Assembly (NCBI GenBank): GCA_023105745.1
Contig: JALGQZ010000003.1
Span: 48,254,196-48,318,195, forward strand
Source of the DNA: Austropuccinia psidii
Taxonomy: Eukaryota; Basidiomycota; Pucciniomycetes; Pucciniales; Sphaerophragmiaceae
Direction: 5' to 3'
Length of the DNA stretch: 64,000 nt
Below, in pieces: positions 32,851-44,038 of the stretch; positions within the stretch are counted from its first letter, which is position 1; every line of letters begins with the position of its first letter. The notes below the pieces were generated by a model that made no database searches, was not told the origin of the DNA, and saw only the letters and a program-made list of their open reading frames with translations. A program made the position numbers and the translations under genes.

Positions 32851-33254
32851 ATTTCTAACTGCGCCATCATCATGTTGGAAGGGGAAGCGGCCCTTGCACA
32901 CACGCCAATGCACACGCAAGCGCACCCGCACCCACACACGCGGTATTGTGCGGCGGGCTCTACCAGTGTCACCTGCAAAACGACAATCCCGCTCAGGCGG
33001 AGTCCTTTCATGGACGACCTGGTGAAGTCAAACCCCCCGCCAAAATTTCTAACGGCGCCATCATCATGCAGGAAGGGGAAGCGACCCTTGCGCACCCGCA
33101 CCCGCACGCGCCAATGCACACGCAAGCGCACCCGCACCCGCACACGCACACGCGGTATTGTGCGGCGGGCCCTACCAGTGTCACCTGCAAAACGACAATC
33201 CCGCTCAGGCGGAGTCCTTTTATGGATGACCTGGTGAAGTCAAACCCCCCGCCT
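32851..33254. repeat. Two tandem units of about 200 bp near the right end
   Basis: ATTTCTAACTGCGCCATCAT at 32851 recurs as ATTTCTAACGGCGCCATCAT at 33045. Each unit contains CA/CG-rich strings of CGCACCCG and CACACG and a shared GCGGTATTGTGCGGCGGG segment. The second unit has a longer CGCACCCG run. Open frames across it are coincidental. Confidence 0.85.
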
Positions 33255-33429
33255 ACATCAAGACTGGCTGAAGGACCTCTTTGATGTGTGTGTTTGCAAA
33301 CAGGCGGGTCTTGGGTAATTTTTACCAACCATTGGACGGTTGCGGGATGATCAGGTGGTGAGGAATCTGAGTTGAAGGCACAGCGGAACCAATATTGGTG
33401 GATGTCACAGGATTTGGTGTAAGACAAGA

Positions 33430-33512
33430 GTAAGACGTGTGCTCGACATTTGCTTGATTTTTGCTTGACGTGAGCTCGACTTTTATCCTGCTTGACGTTT
33501 GCTTGACGTGAA
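33430..33512. promoter_or_regulatory. Right subterminal TTGACGT-rich region
   Basis: TTGACGTGAG, TTGACGTTTG and TTGACGTGAA occur between about 33470 and 33511, pointing inward as ACGTCAA from the right end, the same word seen in the left subterminal region. Candidate binding sites for an element-encoded protein. Confidence 0.5.
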
Positions 33513-33550
33513 GTCAATCGCCGACGATTGACACGAGATTCGCCCTGGTG
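33505..33550 (-). repeat. Right terminal inverted repeat (46 bp)
   Basis: Ends CGCCCTGGTG at 33550. Reverse complement matches the left repeat except at three positions; the internal palindrome arms GTCAATCG and CGATTGAC (33513-33532) are intact. Confidence 0.9.
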
Positions 33551-33553
33551 TCT
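33551..33553. repeat. 3-bp target duplication, right (TCT)
   Basis: Matches 12738-12740. Confidence 0.85.
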
Positions 33554-34340
33554 CCTCTAGGAGTCTGAACCACCTGGTGGGGTTCCAACCTTTGGTGATT
33601 TCCATAAGCTCTTTGAAGGGTATCTCTCTGAGACATATCTTCTGGGAGCTTACTCCAAGTTCTTCCAGTGGGATGCTAGGTTGAACCTCTTGTTGTGCAT
33701 TCTCCATTGGAAAAGACCTTTGAGGAGTTAGTGGAGCTGAAGAACTTGATTCATATCCTTCCAGTCCTCTGGTTTGAGGTTTCTGTTGAATTGGAAAGTA
33801 AATGGCAGAGTGGGTATGCTTTCCCTCAATGTCTTGCCATCCACCACTGTGTCCAAGGGGTCCTCCTCCAGGTCTTCCGGCTCTGGGCAAGCCTTCTCTG
33901 TTGTCTGGCTGGTTCCTTGGGATTCCAATGTTCCTGAGGTGTACAGGTAAAATATCAGTGTTTGCAAGAAGTAAAAAACTTGATTTTCTTAGGGTATTTA
34001 CCTTTGACTTTGCCTTGTACAGATTTATTGTCAAATGCTTTGGGCAATTTGCCTTTAGAGTTTGCAACTGGTTTAATTATTGTAATCTTCCCTGTACAAG
34101 TGATTAAGGCTGGTTTACCTTGTATTCATGCAGAGTTTGCTGGTTTTCTACTCCTCTGGGTGGCAATTGGTGTCCACTTCTTTGCTGTGATGAGACCTTC
34201 ACTGTGCCCCTTTCCTTTTCCCTTGCTTCCCCCTTATTCTGAGGGTGTCACTGGTGTGTTGGCCTGTGACTGGAGTTCAAGTGGTATGAAGTTTCTTCCA
34301 CTGAATCAAAGAAAAAGAGGGCTTATGTCAGTTAAGACTT
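33551..34340 (-). pseudogene. Gypsy-3 gag, N-terminal part
   Basis: Minus-strand continuation of the gag at 11086-12740. The segment next to the transposon reads LMEITKGWNPTRWFRLLEE and continues across the insertion into the coiled region at 12740. Further right, LESQGTSQTTEKACPEPEDL and FNRNLKPEDWKDMNQVLQLH are in a different frame, so a frameshift lies near 33725. A spliced leader exon may lie at about 34110-34330 (GTVKVSSQQRSGHQLPPRGV ending at a GT donor near 34115). No stop-free full-length gag remains. Confidence 0.7.
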
Positions 34341-34906
34341 CTTATAATACTGTTTTAGCCTCTAAGAATGGCCTCTGGGCAACATATTTCTATATTATAC
34401 CTTTGTATTATGATGTTGTGATTGAGGTTATCAATTACATGTCAAAAATACAGCTTATGGATTTCTGGTGCACTGTTTGTGTACCAGTATCTCAGACATT
34501 AACTTGTAACTAACAAGTGTAATCTCAGAAGTGGTTATGTAATGGGAAATTGAAACTATCAGTATGCCCAACCATGCCTTTAATACTGTTGGTTTACAGT
34601 AAAAGAGGTGTTCTTTTTCATTAAAAAGGAACAATGTTAGTGGCTTTTAGTGATTTAATATGAAAAACACACCAAAAGATAAGTATAGTGGTTGTTAAAC
34701 TGTAATCAACCATGTGAAAGAAGCAATAATAAGAAAAAACACAGTTGTATATAATGATAGACCACTCAAAATAATAATAATAAGATATAAAATATATCAT
34801 TTTTTAATGATTTCACGCCTAAAAAAGAGAAAAAATAATGTCAGAAATTAAGAATACAAGAGAAAAACTCACTTTTTATGTGAAAAAAAGTCCAAAAGGT
34901 CCAAAA
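34341..34906. other. Gypsy-3 leader region, AT-rich
   Basis: No gene. It lies between gag and the primer-site-like sequence of Gypsy-3; microsatellite-like AATAATAATAA at about 34770. Confidence 0.4.
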
Positions 34907-34908
34907 AC

Positions 34909-34926
34909 AGGGCCAGGCTCCCAAAA
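34909..34926 (-). other. Primer-binding-site-like sequence, minus strand
   Basis: Read on the minus strand, TTTTGGGAGCCTGGCC follows directly after ...ATGACA, the end of repeat copy B in that orientation. The Gypsy-4 site at 60117 is nearly the same (14 of 16 positions). This suggests copy B is the 5' LTR of Gypsy-3. Confidence 0.5.
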
Positions 34927-36341
34927 TGTCATGCTGAGTCTATGATAGAGTAACTAAAATAGTAGATACAGCTCTGACTGTGACTGTGACATGGATAAAG
35001 CTAATTAAAAAAGGTTTCAGAATACTATTTCAGGGCTTTACTAAAGGATTTTAGTGGTGGTGAGCACTGCTGAAAGAGCTGGGTGCAATAATTATCTGTT
35101 GGATTACAATAATAACCACCAAAATATTAAGATTAGAATTATACCTGATTATTATCCAAGAGTATAACTGTTTTGGAAAGTTACAATATGTAGGAATACC
35201 AGAGAAGGATGAGGAAGCCTTTTCTGGTGGAGATAAGGCCTCCTTTTATCCTAAAACAGGGTGGAGTGGTCCTCTAGACCCTCCACATAGAGTAAGTGAA
35301 GAGTTTTTCACTTCAGAGTACTGGATTGTGGTTTCCACAAAGCCTTTATACACTGCATTAGGCTCAGATGTGGTTTTTAAACCACATCTGGGCAGTTTTC
35401 ACCAATACAGGGTGAAAATTTTCATCAGGGACCACACAGCCTTCTTCCGACATGTATGATGCGTAGAATGCTTTACAGAACCTGTATAGAACCCCAGTAT
35501 TGAATTAACTATGAGGTATTCAAGTATAAACATGCTATTTTTTTCTATTTGACACCTCATAATCATGGTAAGGGATATTATCCCACAGTAAATGTGTATT
35601 GGCTCAATTATGGGATTTTAACCTTAAAATTGGTATAACATTGTCAATTTTTGAGATATTGAGCCAAACATTGGTTCATTGACTAGCCCTGAATGATGTC
35701 TACACAGTTTTACCTCATTTGGTATGGGTAACACTGAATATGGTAAATTTATGCCATGTACAAATTTTGTTATTCATACATATGATTTTCTCAATATCTG
35801 TATGGAGCTTATTTGCTCCATACCTTTTGTTCTAGATAAGATATGGAGAAATGAAAGGCACCATAAAATATCCCTGATTGTTTTCTTTCCAAAAATACCC
35901 CACTTGAGGTATCTCACACTAAAACTGTAGAAGGTAGATGAGAGTTGAATATTTTATTCACCCTGTTTGACCTTATTTTGGCCATAACTCCTGTAATTTT
36001 GATGCTAGGCCAGTGTGGCTAGTACCATTGGATAGCCCTGACTTAGAGATTCCATTTGAATACCAATTTGATGGGGTTGAATCTCTTCCTCTGGGTTTCA
36101 GATGAGAGGAGAAAAATAAGGTTTATGCTCAGCAACAACTTTGAGCAGGAATAACTTTGTCATTCCTTGTCGTATGATGGTGCGACTTGTGTATTCAAAA
36201 AGTGATGCGTTTCCTCTTTTGTTTGATACCTTTTGAGCTGATTTTGCTCAGTTTCATGTTTTGGTGGTATCTTGGCTTTACCATTGGTTTATGGTATTTG
36301 GCTGTCATGCTTGTGCTCTGGTTTTGAGTCACATGCTGACA
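34927..36341. repeat. Dispersed 1.4-kb LTR-like repeat, copy B
   Basis: Starts TGTCATGCTGAG and ends CATGCTGACA. Direct repeat of copies A and C. With the primer-like site on its left it could be a minus-strand 5' LTR of Gypsy-3; with Gypsy-1 on its right it could be a plus-strand LTR of that element. The short open reading at 35724-35930 is not supported. Confidence 0.65.
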
Positions 36342-36985
36342 TTAATTATTTGGAAAATCTGAAAAAAGATGGTATTATGGGATAAGAAAAACAAATGGGA
36401 GAAATTTTTGCTCTTGGTGGACAAATTAAATAATCACCATGTGGTAAAATGATTCCTGGACATAAAAAATGGAAATGCATTTGAAAATTCTGTCTTTGAT
36501 TCAGAAAAGGATAAACCTTTAACTTGTTTCTTGAAACAAGTTAAAATATCAAATTAACTGTATGCAGAAATATCACCAAAGATGGTTCACAGGAAAATAA
36601 TCAAAAAATTGGGAGGAGAACTGGAACATTCCCTGAGAAGTAGGTGCATAGAGCCATCTCCCACAGAAGAATATATTCTTTTTCTAGAAGATATAGTGAC
36701 AATAAACAAAAAATTGGCAGAACATGGAGAAAATTGGATATTAAAAGTCCAAATAATATACTTATTAAGGAAGATAAACCAAGAGAACCTTTCATACCCA
36801 ATGCACACAACACTAATGAACCAAGAAAATTGCATAAATGTGGTGGTATTGGACACTTAGCCAATAAGTGTCTTAAAAAGACAAAAATGAATGGAGTTGT
36901 GGAAACCAAAGACCACAATGATAAAGGAAATGAATATTACTCCAAGAAGGACAATGAAGAGTCAGAAACCTCTGAAAATGATTAA
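36342..36985 (+). pseudogene. Gypsy-1 gag remnant
   Basis: Begins abruptly in the middle of gag and aligns to the Gypsy-4 gag from about 62300: a degraded RWYYGIRQTNG-like region, then KKLGGELEHSLRSRCIEPSP and the knuckle HKCGGIGHLANKC near 36840, in which the first Cys of the CCHC motif is missing. The acidic tail ends ETSEND. Several frames are needed to follow it. The first half of gag and the primer site are absent. Confidence 0.75.
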
Positions 36986-36991
36986 ATAAAT

Positions 36992-37560
36992 ATGATTAAT
37001 GCACAGATTGATGATATTTACTTAATATATGAAGTACTAGATGTAAATTCAGACTTACCACAAGCTGGAAAATCTGACACAAGCCTCAAAGATGTACAAG
37101 ATTCCAAACTGCATAGAACAAAACCTGAAAAAGGAATGGGATATACAGCTGGAAAATCAAGTATAAGTCTACTTATGCTAGAAGGACAAGAGGAAATGTG
37201 AACCTGGAGATAGGATAATACTGTAACTGTGTTGGTAAAAGTTATTTCCAAACAATAATACCAGATTGAAAAGAAAAATCATACCAATAAAAGGGGTTGA
37301 ATTCACTACTGCAAGTGAGAGCATGAAGCCTCTTGGAATAATTGACTCAAGGCTTCTTTTCCTTATCATTACAAATGTATAAGAGTCAAAGTAGAGTTTG
37401 TAGGAATGGAAAACTGCACCATTAAACACTTCAATTTTACCATAGGAGATAAAAGAAGAGAGAAATTGAGTTTATAAAAAATAAAAAACAAATTACTCTT
37501 ACAAAAACTGAAGAAACAATCTAAGAAAAATGTTCATTAATAATTTAACAGCTTATAGAG
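36992..37560 (+). pseudogene. Gypsy-1 protease region
   Basis: INAQIDDIYLIYEVLDVNS and TAGKSSISLLMLEGQE align to the region before the Gypsy-4 protease (62935-63130), but the active-site segment is destroyed by stops after 37200. Pieces of the following segment (SASESMKPLGIIDS-like reading near 37310) are visible. Confidence 0.65.
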
Positions 37561-37599
37561 GCAGAATTCAATCAACAATTGACAGAAAAAATGAAACAA

Positions 37600-38640
37600 A
37601 ATTTAATTGACCTTCCATTTAAATGAAAAATCTCCTTCGCAACTAACAAAGAACCACTCTGTGCTATCACTGGACATGAAGGAGACATTATTCATAATGT
37701 AGAAAAACCTTGTCCACCTGTTTTGAGGAGCCCAGCTTATCCAGATAGCCCAACAGCTAGAGAAGCTTTAGAGGTCCACATTCAATGATTAAAGGACCTA
37801 GGGGTATTAAGTAAAGTAGGATACAATGAACAGGTAGAAGTCACTACACCAGTAATTATAGCTTTGAATAATGGCAAATCAAGGATGGTAGGGGACCTCA
37901 GAGCTCTAAATAACTATACTATCCCTGACAGGTATTGGATACCCAGAATTCATGAGAAATTCACACAATTGTCACAAGCTAGGTTTATTACAGCCATAAA
38001 TGATCTAAAGTGTTTTCACCAAAATGTCCTGACAGACAATTCCAGAAAACTACTAAGGATTACAGTAAGTGGAATATATGTATACCCAAGGATGAATTTT
38101 GGTATAGAAATGCCCCTTCCCATTATCAAAACATGATTAACACTATATTCCCTGAAGAATTTTCAGAAGGATGGTTAATCTTCTATATTGATGATATTAT
38201 AGTTTTCTCAAAGACTTGAGAGAATCACTTAAAAATACTATAAAGAGTCTTACAAAAGATGGTTAAAGTAAATACAAATATTTCCTTGAAATAATGTCAT
38301 TTTGCATATAGTGAACTAAAAGCATTGGGACATGTTATATCTGGATCAAGCTTGGGCATAGATAAACAAGAGTAGTAGCCAAACTACTGAAATCAATTCC
38401 CCAAAACAAGAAAAAAATGAAATCATTTGTAGGATTTGCTTTGTATTGCAGAAATCATATTAAAGAATTTCCAAGAACTTCCAAATCCTTGCATAAGATC
38501 TGTGATCAACAGAAATTCTATTAATCAACTGGAGAAAGGCTTCAATCAAATGAGGAACTGAAAAATGCTTGCAAAAATGCTCCATTTATTCTAATGCCAG
38601 ATTGGAATCTACCTTTCAAACTGTAAATTGATGCTTGTGG
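37600..38640 (+). pseudogene. Gypsy-1 reverse transcriptase, decayed
   Basis: Visible motifs in changing frames: EALEVHIQ near 37770, VGYNEQVEVTTPVIIALNNG, SRMVGDLRALNNYTIPDRY (37885-37945), LKCFHQNVLTDNSRK and the catalytic GWLIFYIDDIIVFSK at about 38172-38216. Downstream FVGFAxYYR-like and KLYIDACGEG-like pieces (38430-38650) belong to the connection and RNase H. Stops and frameshifts throughout. Confidence 0.75.
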
Positions 38641-40380
38641 AGAAGGCTTTTTGTGCTTCAATAAACCAGAAACAAATCATTAATGATAAACTGGTTGAAG
38701 GACCAATTTGCTTCATTTAAAGACATATTAAGCCAACAGAAGCAAGATATTTAGCAATCCAAATGGAATTTCTTTACTTAGTGTGAAACTTATAGATATT
38801 ACACTACTATTTATATGGAACAGTGTTTGATGTCATCACCAACTTTAATGCTGTATAATATTTATTAAACATGAAGACACCAAATAGACACATGCCGAGA
38901 TTTCAGATTTCTATTCAACGATATAGAGGAAATATGACCATAGCTCATAGATATGGAGATATTTCATAAACGTGCAGATGGTAATAGCAGATGGGCTTTA
39001 GCAAACACATCTGAAAACCCAGAATGGGTACCACAGGAATAATATCATATAGAAAGCATATGTGTTACAGATATTGTCAAAGAACTCTTGAATCAAGTTA
39101 AAGAAAGAAATAATATGTACAAAAATATTCATATCCAACAGCAAAATTCAATGAAAGATTTCAAAGATTAATCATTATTCTACAAACTACATGAATTATG
39201 GAAAAGAGAATATGATGAAGGAAGATTCCACCTCCTTGATGATGTTCTTTATTACAGGACCAAATAAACATGTGTCATGACCTTGAAAGATAGAAATCTT
39301 ATAAGAACTAGACTAAAAATTAAAACAATGATAGTTTTTTATCTGGACATCTCTCAGAAGATAGGAAACTGGAGAGAGTGAAAACCTGCTCTTGGTGGCC
39401 AAATCGGAGAAAAGATGTTGCAGGGTATTGAAAAACCTGTGACAGATGTCAAAATGCAAATAGAGCCACAGGGAAGAAATTTGGAATTATGATCTAAATC
39501 CAAGAGCCAGAATCTTGATGAGAATAACCTAACATGGATTGGGTAAATGACCTAAGTCCAGGAGGAGACAGGAGTTTTGATGCATGCCTAGTATCAATTT
39601 ACAGGTACAGCAAAACCCCCATGTTCTTAACATGTCATAAATATGATACAGCTATTTAAATAGCTATAATTCTATTAAATAGAGTAATTAGTCATACAGG
39701 CCTATTCCAAAACATAATAAGCAATAGAGATATACAACTCAGCTCATAATTATGGACAAATATCCATAACTTCTTTGGAAAACGCTTAACATTCTCAACA
39801 GCTTACCACACCCAAACTGATGGTTTAGCAGAAAGAATGATACAGACTTTGGAAGAAATGATCAGAATATTTGGCTCTAATGGCTTAGAATTCAAAGAAT
39901 CTGATGGTTTCCCACATGATTGGTGTACCTTAATACCAACTATTGAACTGGCATATAAGACATAAATTGATTCTTCAACTGGAAAATCACCAGCAAAGTT
40001 ATAAAAAGGTTTCAATCCAAGACTTCCTTATGAAAGTCTCAGAAGAGACTTAGTGGATATACATTCAACAAAAAGCAGTTTCAAAATAACTCTTGACAAA
40101 GCAAGACATTTTTCCAGAGGATGTATGCAAGATTCTTTCAAATATGCAAACAAAAGAGGGGAAGAATGTCATAAGCAACCTTATTTTAAGGTAAGATACT
40201 TTGTCTTAGTATCAACTATAAGCTTTCATAACATTAAAGGCCCAAAGAAATGTAAATATTCCTTTGCAGTACACTTTATGATAACAGCACTACATCACTG
40301 TAATGCTGTGCAGCTAGAATTGACAGCTGAATTGATGAACAAACACCCAGCTTTCCCTGTAAGCCTGATAAAACTATACA
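38641..40380 (+). pseudogene. Gypsy-1 RNase H and integrase, decayed
   Basis: Fragments: [18 protein letters not shown] near 38870, CxTCDRCQNANRATG-like zinc region near 39430-39475, NMDWVNDLSPGGDRSFDACL-like core near 39530-39590 with the first catalytic Asp, TAYHTQTDGLAERMIQTLEE (39800-39860) with the catalytic Glu, and HPAFPVSLIKLY at the end (40350-40380). All pieces are interrupted by stops. The chromodomain-like tail seen in some relatives is missing. Confidence 0.75.
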
Positions 40381-41810
40381 TGTCAGGTTTAGTCTATGAT
40401 GAAGCAGTAATTAAACTATTTACAGCTTCAACTATGACTTTGAAACGTCTATAAAAGTTTAAAATAAAGGTTTTTGATTATAATAAGGGTTTATAAATAA
40501 AATAAAAGGGCTTTACTATTGTGGAATAGTGGTGGTGAGCACTGTTGAAAGCCCTGGGTGTAGCTTTACCTGTTGGATTACAATAATAAAGACTACAATA
40601 CTTAAACTTAAAGTATACGTGGTTATTTTCTAAGAGTATAACTGTTTTTGACAGTTGTACTACATAGGAATTCAAGAGCAGGATGAGGAAACCTTTTCTG
40701 GCTGTGAAGAGGCCCCTTTTTATCCTGAAATGGGATGAAAAGGTAGCTAGACCTTTTCACGTGGAGGAAGTGAAGATTTTTCACTCTACAGGACAGGCTT
40801 GTGGTTTGAAAAAGGCCTGTATAACATTTATTAGGATCAGATGTGGTTTTGAAACCACATCTGGGCAGTTTTCACCAATACAGGGTGAATATTCTCATCT
40901 GGGGACCACACAGTCTGATTCTGACGTGTATGATGCGTAGAATGCTGTACAGAACCTGTATGGGACCCCAGTATTGAATGAACTATGAGGTATTGAAGTA
41001 AAAACAAGCTTCTTTGTCCATTTGACACCTCATAATCATGGTTATGGGATATCATCCCATGGTAAGGCTGTATTTGCCAAACAGTGGGATTTTGGCCTTA
41101 AAACAGCCATAGCTTTGTCAGTTCTTAAGATATAAGCCTCAAAATTGGTTCAGTGTGTAGCCCTGTATGGCTTCTACACAATGGTACCTCATTTTATGTG
41201 GTTATCATTAAATATGGTAAAGGTATCCCATGTACAAGACTTTTGTACATCTGTGTGGTTTTAGGCAAAAGCTGTATTGGGCTTGTTTTCCTTAAACCTT
41301 TTGTTCTAGATACAATACAGGGAAATGAATGGCACCATCAGATAGTTCTGATTGTGCTCTTTTGAAAAAAACCCCACTTTAAGTATCTCACACTAAAACT
41401 GTAGCAGTTAGATGAGAGGTGAATATTTTATCCCCCCTGATTTGGCCTGAATTTAACCATACCTTCAGTAATACTGGTGCTAGCTCAGTTTGGCTGGTAC
41501 CATTGGGTATACCTGCCTTAGGACTTCATTTTGAAAGCCCATTTGATGGGGTTAGGGCTCTTACTCTGTATTTCAGATGAGAGGTGAAATTTAAGGTTTA
41601 TGCTCAGCAACAATTTTGAGAAGGAATAACTTTGTTATTATTTGTCCTATGGTAATGGGACTTTTATATTAGGAAAGGGGTGAGTTTCCTCTTTCTTTTG
41701 ATACCTTTTGAGCTGATTTTGTCTCAGATCCATGTTTTGGTGGTATCTTGGCTTTACCATTGGTTTATGGTATTTGGCTGTCATGCTTCTGCTCTGGGTT
41801 TGAGTCACAG
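40381..41810. repeat. Dispersed 1.4-kb LTR-like repeat, copy C, interrupted by Gypsy-2
   Basis: Starts TGTCAGGTTTAG and runs parallel to copies A and B up to GAGTCACAG, just before the expected final GCTGACA. There Gypsy-2 begins. After Gypsy-2, ACAGGAAACTGAC at 51361 may be the displaced end. Confidence 0.65.
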
Positions 41811-43375
41811 TGTCACAGCCATGGCAATTCATCCCCTTGGACATCAATATGGCATATTTATGCCATGTCCAATATATGGAAATTTGGCCATATCCATAAA
41901 TCATTGGCCAAATTGGCCATCTCACCTCATTTGGCCTTTTATGGCCATTTCATCATCTGGGCCCAACTTGGGTCCTTCACTGTCATCAGGCCTTTCCTGG
42001 CCTTTCTCTACTTTTGGGAAATTTTGGTATTTCCCAGTCAACAGGGGAAATACAGCCCAAGAAGCTGTATTTGGCTTTAAATACAGTTTCTGCGCATTTG
42101 GGCACTTTTGTGCATTTTGTGCATTTGCACATTTTTGCGCACTTTGCGCATTTGCGCACTTTTGCGCACTTTGCACAAATACAGTTTTAAGGCTGTATGA
42201 GCTGTATTTGGCCAAAGACCCAAAAATGGCCAAATACCTCAAAAGACACTCTGACACCTCTGAAGCCCTCCAAAACCAAATTTCACCAATATCCTCCTGG
42301 CATCATCTCTAAAGACTTATGGCCATTTTCAACCTCCAATAACCAAAATGCCATATATGGTGTTATACACCATTATGCATCTTTTTTCAGCAGAAATCCA
42401 CTGGCGGCAATATCATCTGGTTATTTCAACCTTCCATCATGCTATCCAGTCATGTCATCAAGAGGATTCATCAAGGCTCAAGGGCAAGTGTCAAAACATC
42501 AAATACCAATGACACCATCAAGCAGTCATTGGTTATTCTCACTCCAAGTATTCCTTCCAAGGGAATACTGTCAATTCATTCTCAAGGTTTATTTAAGAGG
42601 CAGTGCCAAAAGGAGCTGTCAAGTGTCAAAGCTCCACTCAATCCATCTTGGCAACCACCTTCATTTCAATACAGTCTGGATCCATCAAGAACTGTATTTC
42701 ATTTTCAAGTGTGGGAAATTAATTCAACCCATTTCAATTTCAATATTAGCCAGCTGTATCAGTTCCCAAAACAATCAATACAGCCTCAAGGATCAATACA
42801 GATCAGTTTTCAGCCTGAAGAGCTCAAGCTCCCAACTTTTCACATATACCAGCTACCCTTTCCACCCTGGGGGGCTTTCCCCCAGTTAATTAATATACTT
42901 TGATTTATTTTTATCTCTATTTCCTTTTCATTTTAGTTAAGCAAATACTGATATTATTAAGTCAGTCATTTAGCACTTTTCTCTTATTCTTTCCTCACCT
43001 GTCAATGGATATTTGGTGGTCATATCCTTACTAATTCCATTGTTCATTTTTGGCAGGTTGAAACAGTGATTAAGGACTTACTTGGTTGGCTCTTTGGCCA
43101 TTTGGCTTCCCTTTCCTCTTATTGCATCTCATCTTGTACCTGAATATCTTTTAGAGGAATTCATTCTTATTATTTTTATTCTTTATTCTTTTGGAGTCTT
43201 CCAAGTGAGTTCCCTGATTGCTGAGTACCAGGCCACTTTTGTATTTGTGTCCAAGAGCTCCTGTGACATTATATCAATTAACCCATAATTTATTTTCATT
43301 CTGTTCATTATTTCCTTATAATTTCATTCACTCATTTCATCGAAATTATGATTCTTTTAGGCTTATGAACTTAAT
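41811..43375 (+). repeat. Gypsy-2 5' LTR (1565 bp)
   Basis: Starts TGTCACAGCCATGGC. The end is set by comparison with the other LTR, which shares everything up to CTTATGAACTTAAT. The expected terminal CA is not seen. The GCGCATTT-type array at about 42088-42178 is 27 bases longer than in the 3' LTR, which accounts for the length difference. Confidence 0.85.
42088..42178. repeat. Short tandem array of TTTGCGCA-like units in the LTR
   Basis: Units such as TGCGCATTTG, TGTGCATTTTG and TGCGCACTTT follow each other. The same array at about 50101-50161 is shorter by 27 bases. It gives rise to spurious Cys/Ala/Phe-rich readings. Confidence 0.8.
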
Positions 43376-44038
43376 GATTCATCATCACCTCTCAATTTTC
43401 TTTCATTCATTCTTCATCTTGAAAATTGAAAGCTGACCCATTTCTATTTTGTTATTCTTTTTAAAATATGTTTCAAATCATCAAATTTTCATTTCATTCA
43501 TAGTTCAGGTGTCATCTTGATTTTCTTTGATTTTCAAATTTTTCATCAAGATATTCAGACACATTCTTCACATCAAGATTCATAATTGATTTCTTCTTCA
43601 AGAATTTTGGTTTTTACAGAAGAATTCACTTGATTTTGATTGATTGATTGATTTGACATATTTGATATTGACCTCAAGAAAATTGATTGACCTGAAGATT
43701 TCATTGATTCTGCTAATTTTCTCACATCAAGAATTTTGACATAAATTGATTTTTCTTCAAGATTTCATTTGATTGATTGATTTTTGCAAGATTTTGATTT
43801 TTATTGATTTGATTCATTGATTTATTGACTCAAATACTTCATTTTGAGTTGATTCATTGATTCACTTCAAGACATTTATTTGATTTTGACTTCAAGACTT
43901 CATTTGATTTTGATTTATTGACGTACTTGAAGATTTTCATTTGATTCATTGATTTTCCTCAATATTTGATTGTTGACTCTTTTCACTTCAAGAAAATTTT
44001 GATTTTGATTCATTTATTTCAATTTTATTCCTGACATC
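43376..44038. other. Gypsy-2 leader
   Basis: AT-rich, with many TTGATTGATT/TTCATTGATT-like words between 43600 and 44000. No gene. I could not identify a convincing primer binding site after the LTR. Confidence 0.5.

Larger units (their letters stand above)
12741..33550. mobile_element. 20.8-kb CACTA-type DNA transposon with TET/JBP and SNF2 genes
   Basis: Bounded by 46-bp inverted repeats beginning CACCAGGGC with three mismatches, and a 3-bp target duplication, as expected for the CACTA/EnSpm superfamily. It lies inside the gag of Gypsy-3. Genes from left to right: unknown gene A (+), TET/JBP-like dioxygenase B (+), Zn-cluster gene C (-), SNF2 ATPase D (+), unknown gene E (-), tnp2-like transposase F (+). 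Intergenic gaps hold minisatellites and a recurrent 26-bp palindrome. C/D and E/F are divergent pairs, D/E is tail to tail. Frame breaks in A, C, E and F suggest this copy has begun to decay. I know of TET/JBP genes travelling with the KDZ class of transposons in mushrooms; coupling to a tnp2-type element with a SNF2 gene is not something I recognise. Confidence 0.85.

Noticed and set aside
6603..36346. CTAAC before copy A and TTAAT after copy B as a target duplication of Gypsy-3
   Set aside because: Two mismatches in five bases, and the sequence between copy A and the pol fragment does not look like the missing gypsy 3' half.
41680..42889. Readings in the 5' LTR of Gypsy-2, repeated at 49731-50888
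   Set aside because: They occur identically in both LTRs, partly from a short tandem array, and show no protein family features.
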